From the NCBI GenBank assembly GCA_964510225.1, contig CAZEAN010000056.1, forward strand, positions 1 through 39,185: a stretch of 39,185 nucleotides of DNA. The letters are read 5' to 3'. Source of the stretch: CAZEAN01 sp964510225 (lineage in GTDB: Bacteria; Planctomycetota; Planctomycetia; Isosphaerales; Isosphaeraceae). The position numbers were made by a program, and so were the translations under genes. This document shows positions 35,000-39,185 of this stretch, piece by piece (position 1 is the first letter of the stretch; every line of letters starts with the position of its first letter). Under the pieces are notes generated by a model. The model was not told the origin of the DNA. It did no database searches and worked only from the letters and a program-made list of their open reading frames with translations.

Positions 35000-35680
35000 C
35001 TAAGCGGCGTAAGCCGAACGAGTTGCTTCTCGTCCATCAAACCAACGGGACCGTATCGAGCCGAGCACCAAGAGTCCTGAGAACCCGATCAACGAGGCAA
35101 CTAAAGTCGACGGTTCGGGGATAAACATCACTCGGGTGCTATCGATCCCGGACTCCTTCACGATTGTGCCGTCGGACAACTTCTTGGATGTCTGCCAAAG
35201 AATGGTGAGTTCGCTCAGTGGGTTGAGGACGGGAACATCCGCGGTCTGGATCGAGAAGGTCCCGATCGGGATCCTCCCTTGATCACCAACCTCGATGATG
35301 TCATTCGGGAAGAACGAGAAGGTGATATTGGGGATATTCGGGTCATCGAAGAACGGCGGATCCAGTGGCGGAAACGGGTCGATCCCGACGTTCTGAATCG
35401 TGCTCGTCCAACCAAGTGGTTTGAAGACGTCGTCGATGAGGTCCGGGACATCAATCACCGTAAAGAAATCACGCTCGGAGGGATCGGTCGAGCCTTGAAC
35501 CAGAGTTCCCGGCCCTCCGACCAAGTCAATCTTGAATTGGTATTCGATGAAGGGGTCGAGTACCACCTGTCCGCGCCCCTCGAGGATCTCGAATCCCCCG
35601 TGGGCCGTCGAACTCAAGAGTAGAATCAAGCAGAAAACCCCGACCTGAGTTAGGGTTATGTGAACTTTTGCGATCGACAT
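35000..35680 (-). CDS. PEP-CTERM sorting domain protein (number 2)
   Basis: A 226-residue exported protein. The signal peptide spans about 1-28 (VGVFCLILLLSSTAHG). The C-terminus has IPEPS at about 187, a hydrophobic helix (TLVASLIGFSGLLVLGSI) and a basic stretch (RSRWF) followed by an unusual extension of about 12 residues (DGREATRSAYAA). The middle is rich in Asp, Pro and Phe (IDPFPPLDPPFFDDP), has no Cys after the signal peptide and is not recognised. Exosortase processing in the envelope is expected from the tail. It shares only the tail type with the PEP-CTERM protein near 16.4-17.1 kb. It ends in TAG. Confidence 0.85.
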   Translation of the reverse strand: MSIAKVHITLTQVGVFCLILLLSSTAHGGFEILEGRGQVVLDPFIEYQFKIDLVGGPGTLVQGSTDPSERDFFTVIDVPDLIDDVFKPLGWTSTIQNVGIDPFPPLDPPFFDDPNIPNITFSFFPNDIIEVGDQGRIPIGTFSIQTADVPVLNPLSELTILWQTSKKLSDGTIVKESGIDSTRVMFIPEPSTLVASLIGFSGLLVLGSIRSRWFDGREATRSAYAA

Positions 35681-35927
35681 ATCTCGTTAACCCACGAATG
35701 AAGAAGATGAAGAGTGCTCGACTACTCTCGATGTGAGGATCAAAGCATCCTGGGCGCTGCCACTGGAGATTGATTCCAGGCACACACCCAACTCCATCGT
35801 AGGGAGCGATTTCATAAACATTCAAGCGTCATTTTTGTCGAGAAGACCCCAACCTTGGGTAATGTTTCCTGGAAGCATCATCGATGGGAGGACAGTTGAC
35901 CTGAGAACACAACCACCGAGAATCTCC

Positions 35928-36224
35928 TCACAACCCCGATTCAGGCGGGTTCGGTGGTCTCTCGGGAGGCCGGCGTCGACCTCGCGCTTTCGGCTTCCCG
36001 CCAGGTTTCTCTACGCTTTCCCCCTTGTCGGTCGAACCTACACCGGCAGCCAACAGCGCACCGATCCCCAGGTCGTTCAACTTCCCCGTTGGTCCAGAGT
36101 TGCACAAGAACCAGGCAGGACAACGGGTACAAACCAACAGAATCAGCGTATCACGATCCAGATCCGGTTGGACCAGATCAAGCAAGTCACCGCAGTGGGG
36201 ACAGGAGGGATAGATGTTCTCCAT
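35928..36224 (-). CDS. Small zinc-ribbon protein
   Basis: A 98-residue protein starting at ATG 36224 (MENIYPSCPHCGDLLDLV), with GGAA just upstream. Two cysteine pairs, CPHC near residue 8 and CTRC near residue 33, plus a further Cys shortly after (WFLC), fit a zinc ribbon. The C-terminal third is Lys/Arg/Pro-rich (PKARGRRRPPERPPNPP) and probably disordered. Nucleic-acid or protein binding is possible, but no specific function can be given. The reading frame extends 34 codons further up without a better start. The 247 bases between it and the next gene downstream (35681-35927) contain nothing I recognise. Confidence 0.55.
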   Translation of the reverse strand: MENIYPSCPHCGDLLDLVQPDLDRDTLILLVCTRCPAWFLCNSGPTGKLNDLGIGALLAAGVGSTDKGESVEKPGGKPKARGRRRPPERPPNPPESGL

Positions 36225-36683
36225 GGTTCCAATCGAGTGGATCGAGGAACAAATCGGATCAATTAAATTGGCATTGTTTGGCGCATCCGTACGGAACGCC
36301 AAGAGGGCGCAGTGCTCGACGAACACGACGGCTCGTGCCTTTTCCTAGACTGCCGTATTTGCCTGTTTGATGATGATGGTGCGTCGACGTCAACCATCCA
36401 ACTGCGCAAGCAGCTCTTCTCTAATTTGTGTTCATCATCACGAGAAACGCAATTAAAAATCAGACTGAACTCAATTTTTGGGTAATCTGGATCTTTCGAT
36501 CCGGAGATCGTTGAACTGCTCGCGACTCTCTGCTACTACATCTTTCGTTATCTGATACTGTAGACCTGGATCGCGATACCCCGCTCTGATCTCGAGCGCA
36601 ATGCTGCCGAGACAACTGCCCCAATCAGATGGTCACCGGAGAGGGCCACCGCGATCTCGGTTAGCTTCTGGATCTCGGAAGAG
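36225..36683. other. Intergenic region without a supported gene
   Basis: About 460 bases upstream of the zinc-ribbon gene and downstream of the PHP gene. The part at 36420-36490 is AT-rich and may hold the zinc-ribbon promoter. A small GGATC/GATCC hairpin lies near 36490. No coding frame is convincing. Confidence 0.4.
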
Positions 36684-36720
36684 TCTCCGAGTCACTTGGC
36701 ATGCCGAAGTGACTCGGAGA
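36684..36720 (-). terminator. Perfect 14-bp hairpin after the PHP-domain gene
   Basis: TCTCCGAGTCACTT (36684-36697) and AAGTGACTCGGAGA (36707-36720) pair without mismatch around a nine-base loop (GGCATGCCG). It begins 22 bases after the stop of the PHP gene on the minus strand. There is no U-run on either strand, so it is either a factor-assisted terminator or a mobile-type palindrome. Confidence 0.6.
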
Positions 36721-36742
36721 ATGGTGAAACGGTCATCCCTCC

Positions 36743-38005
36743 TCATTCGGCATCGTCGCCTGGCGTTACGCTCCGATCTTTCCAGCCGACTGGTTGGGTC
36801 CAAGCCTGCCGACGTTGATCTTCGAACGAGGGATTCTCTGCGGAAAGGCTCGATGTGACGACCGCGCGGACGTAAAGCCCCTCTCCTGAGAGGGTGTAGG
36901 TGGCTTCGGTCCCTTCGACACTCTTCAGAACACGTCCCGGCTTCGTTGTCGATTCCTCCGCTCCGTGCGTGCCGATGAAGTCGATCGTGTAGGAAGCTCC
37001 GGAAACGGGCTCCACCACGACTTCGAGCGTTCCTGACTTCGGTTCGAAGCTCACGTCCCGTAGTTCAACACCGCTCGAGGCGTAGAAGTCGCCGGCCTCG
37101 ATCGCGTTCACGATATGCTCGGGAGTCAAGTGCGAGGCGCGAACCATCACCCAGCCACGGCCGGGCGATGACCCGGTCGTCCCAAAATAGTTGTGGCTGT
37201 CGTCCGTACCGAGTCCGTAAAGCGGACGAGCCTTCAGCTCGGCGATCCGGAGGGTGTTGGCAATAACCCAGATCTCCTCAACGCTCAAATGGTTGTCGTC
37301 ATCTAAGTGTCGGACATAAGTGTATACGTTGTAGAATTTTTAGAAATTCTCATAAGACACATCGGCAAATTCTTCCGCGGAAACGCCGTAGCCGAAGTTT
37401 GGATGGTTCAGGTGGGTATTGATCGGCCTTCCGAGGCGTTCGGCCTGCTCTTCGACTGCGCGGAGGTTGTTGTCCATCACCTCGACGACACTATTACCTC
37501 CTTGGGGTGGGACGAGTTCGTCGAGGTTTGTTGCGTTAAGGTGAATTGGCTTTGACTCAAATCGATCCGTTATCTCTTCCCCCTGGATCAGAAGAAAGCG
37601 TCCAGCCTCTTCGACAAGAGCGCGGTATTCGTTCAGCGGCTTGAGCCGAACCTGGAGGTCACCTCCGACAGTCCTGGTTTCGGCCCACGAATCACCAAAC
37701 CGCTCACGGTACCGTTCGAAACCACCACCGGGTCCTCGACGCTCGGCCGCTTCGACGCTCATCCAACGCTCGCCGATGCTTAAGACTTTGTGGTCTGAGA
37801 GCGCGAGAAAGTGATATCCGTGGCGTCGGTACCAATCAACGATCATTTCCGGGTAGTCGTTGCCGTCACTCCAAAGTGAATGGGTATGCTGATTTCCTTT
37901 CCACTACCGAACCGGTGGATCGGCGGGGACCAAAACCGCATCGTCCGCCCGGACCGTCGCGGTCGCAGCGATGAATAGGAGAGCGAGTAACAGTGGGGTC
38001 CGCAT
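36743..38005 (-). pseudogene. Secreted PHP-domain phosphoesterase-like protein with two in-frame stops
   Basis: One continuous frame of 418 sense codons interrupted by TAG at 37904-37906 and TAA at 37340-37342, with no frameshift. It begins at ATG 38005 with a signal peptide (MRTPLLLALLFIAATATVRA). PHP metal-site motifs lie on both sides of the breaks: NQHTHSLWSDGND, FLALSDHKVL, LNHPNFGYG and GLGTDDSHNYFG. A beta-rich C-terminal domain follows. The TAG sits just before WKGNQHTH, where TGG to TAG is the simplest origin. The TAA sits in NF-stop-KFYNVY and could come from CAA. PHP proteins hydrolyse phosphoesters with three metals. As written, translation would stop after 33 residues, so the gene is either recently inactivated, read through, or affected by sequence error. 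Confidence 0.8.
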
Positions 38006-38085
38006 GTCTGAAACCGCAAGAGCCCAGCGGATCTGAAGTCGATTCCGAGCGTTGCCGGTCCACTCCGCCGATCAGAGATGACCCC

Positions 38086-38265
38086 ATGGAATCGATCCTG
38101 TCAATTACCCGGTTCGATCCAACTCGGAAAAGAGAGCGCGAATTGCAAGAAGCGTCGATGGATTCCGTCTCATTTGAAGTGACCGGCGATCTGGTGGGGT
38201 TGATCCCTGATCTAGTGCTGTGGTCTCACGCTGATCCTACTCGCCTCCGGAGTAGCCTGTTATAG
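38086..38265 (+). CDS. Doubtful small ORF upstream of the TPR gene
   Basis: A 59-residue frame from ATG 38086 to TAG, reading MESILSITRFDPTRKRE..., with a mixed, plausible composition but no recognised family and no clear Shine-Dalgarno. It lies in the 360-base gap between the divergent PHP and TPR genes, where promoters for both are expected. It may be chance. Confidence 0.22.
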   Translation: MESILSITRFDPTRKRERELQEASMDSVSFEVTGDLVGLIPDLVLWSHADPTRLRSSLL

Positions 38266-38365
38266 TGTTTTTAAGAGGCAAATCCCTTGATGCAACTCTT
38301 AAATCGATTTGATCCTCCTCAGTCCCAGGGACCAAGTTCAAGATTCGATGCTGTATCGGAGCACG

Positions 38366-39148
38366 ATGATGAAGTGGTGTTGTTATCGTGGGGTGATCAC
38401 GATTGCCATTCTAGCCTTGGGGGTTCCGGAGGGAGCCAAGAGCAAGGGGCCGAACCCCGGCGCCCCGTTGTCTATGCAAGACGCTTCGGCGAGTTCGGGC
38501 TCGGTCGATGACCATCTGGATCGGGGCAAAGCCTGGATTAACAAGGGCGAGTTCGACAAGGCGATCATCGAGTTTGACGAAGCGCTCCGTCTCGATCCGG
38601 CGAATGTCGACGCGCACAACAACCGAGGCGTCGCTTGGTACAACAAGGGCGAGTTCGACAAGGCACTTACTGATTTCGACGACGCGTTACGTCACGACCC
38701 GACGTTTGTCTCAGCGTTCTACAATCGTGGCCTGATCTGGTACGACAGAGACGAGTATGACCGGGCGATCGCCGAGTACGATAAAGCGCTCCGTCTCGAT
38801 CTGACGTATGCATCTGCAATCAACAACCGCGGTAATGCCTGGTTTGCCAAGGGCGAGTTCGACAAAGCGCTTGAGGACTACAACGAAGCGCTCCGTCTCG
38901 ATCCGACGTTCAGCCTGGCGCTTAACAATCGTGGTTTGGCTTGGTTCGCCAAGAACGACTCTGAGAAGGCGATTGCAGACTATGACGAGGCAATCCGTCT
39001 CGACTCAACATTTGCCTCGTCCTTCTTCAACCGTGGCAATGTCAGGTCCTACGAAGGTGAGTATGAGAAGGCGATCGCGGACTACGACGAGGCACTCCGT
39101 CTAGAACAAACTTCTGCTCACGCGTTCAACAAACGAGCAAATGCGTAG
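38366..39148 (+). CDS. Secreted TPR protein, cut by an in-frame TAG and by the window edge
   Basis: A 260-residue open part of a tetratricopeptide-repeat protein. CGGAG lies just before the ATG pair at 38366/38369. An N-terminal hydrophobic segment (YRGVITIAILALGV) looks like a signal peptide. About six near-identical 34-residue repeats follow (pattern NRGxAWxxKGEFDKALxDYDEALRLDPT). The frame hits TAG at 39146-39148, exactly where most earlier repeats have Trp (AWYN, IWYD, AWFA). It then continues in phase as RNQGEYEKAIAD up to the window end, so the repeat array clearly goes on. TGG to TAG is the simplest explanation. The repeats are typical of protein-protein interaction scaffolds; the partner is unknown. 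Confidence 0.8.
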   Translation: MMKWCCYRGVITIAILALGVPEGAKSKGPNPGAPLSMQDASASSGSVDDHLDRGKAWINKGEFDKAIIEFDEALRLDPANVDAHNNRGVAWYNKGEFDKALTDFDDALRHDPTFVSAFYNRGLIWYDRDEYDRAIAEYDKALRLDLTYASAINNRGNAWFAKGEFDKALEDYNEALRLDPTFSLALNNRGLAWFAKNDSEKAIADYDEAIRLDSTFASSFFNRGNVRSYEGEYEKAIADYDEALRLEQTSAHAFNKRANA

Positions 39149-39185
39149 CGGAACCAAGGCGAGTACGAAAAAGCGATAGCGGACT

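Overview
The window looks like a chromosomal segment of a planctomycete (Planctomycetota, probably class Planctomycetia). The evidence is two very large Ser/Thr kinase-TPR proteins with a DWG in place of DFG, two secreted proteins with PEP-CTERM sorting tails, paired membrane proteins with von Willebrand A domains, a DUF4175-like membrane/coiled-coil protein, and a DUF362 protein with a Tat signal. Base composition is moderately GC-rich. Genes lie on both strands in short runs. No transposase, integrase, phage gene, CRISPR array, rRNA or convincing tRNA was found, so this is mostly ordinary chromosome.

Layout. 0.3-6.4 kb (+): a secreted Pro/Glu/Thr-rich repeat protein, a diadenylate cyclase (c-di-AMP synthase), a small hypothetical ORF, a Tat-exported DUF362 protein and a secreted S9 prolyl-oligopeptidase-type peptidase. 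6.5-10.5 kb (-): a GT-B glycosyltransferase followed by the DUF4175-like protein. 10.7-17.1 kb (+): a YidH/DUF202 membrane protein, kinase-TPR number 1, a translationally coupled phosphoribosyltransferase-like/metallophosphoesterase pair, and a PEP-CTERM protein. 17.3-20.7 kb (+): a glutamine-dependent asparagine synthase and a LarA-like (nickel-pincer racemase family) protein in a likely operon. 20.7-24.8 kb (-): two tandem paralogous vWA membrane proteins. 25.7-30.0 kb (-): a replication cluster read dnaN, dciA, gyrB, preceded by about 1.1 kb of structured intergenic DNA. 31.1-35.0 kb (+): kinase-TPR number 2. 35.0-38.0 kb (-): a second PEP-CTERM protein, a zinc-ribbon protein, and a PHP-domain protein whose single reading frame carries two in-frame stop codons. 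38.4 kb to the edge (+): a secreted TPR protein whose frame is cut by a TAG at a conserved TPR tryptophan position.

How the genes fit together. The replication genes form a functional unit (sliding clamp, helicase-loading/DnaB-interacting protein, gyrase B). The kinases are predicted membrane-anchored signalling proteins. The PEP-CTERM proteins imply an exosortase encoded elsewhere. The most unusual signals are the PRTase-phosphoesterase coupled pair, the asnB-larA-like pair, the tandem palindromic repeat that overlaps the dnaN ribosome-binding region, and three premature stops in two adjacent genes at 36.7-39.2 kb. Each of those stops is explicable as a single C:G to T:A transition, and two sit at expected tryptophan positions. 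All calls come from reading the sequence; no database search was run.
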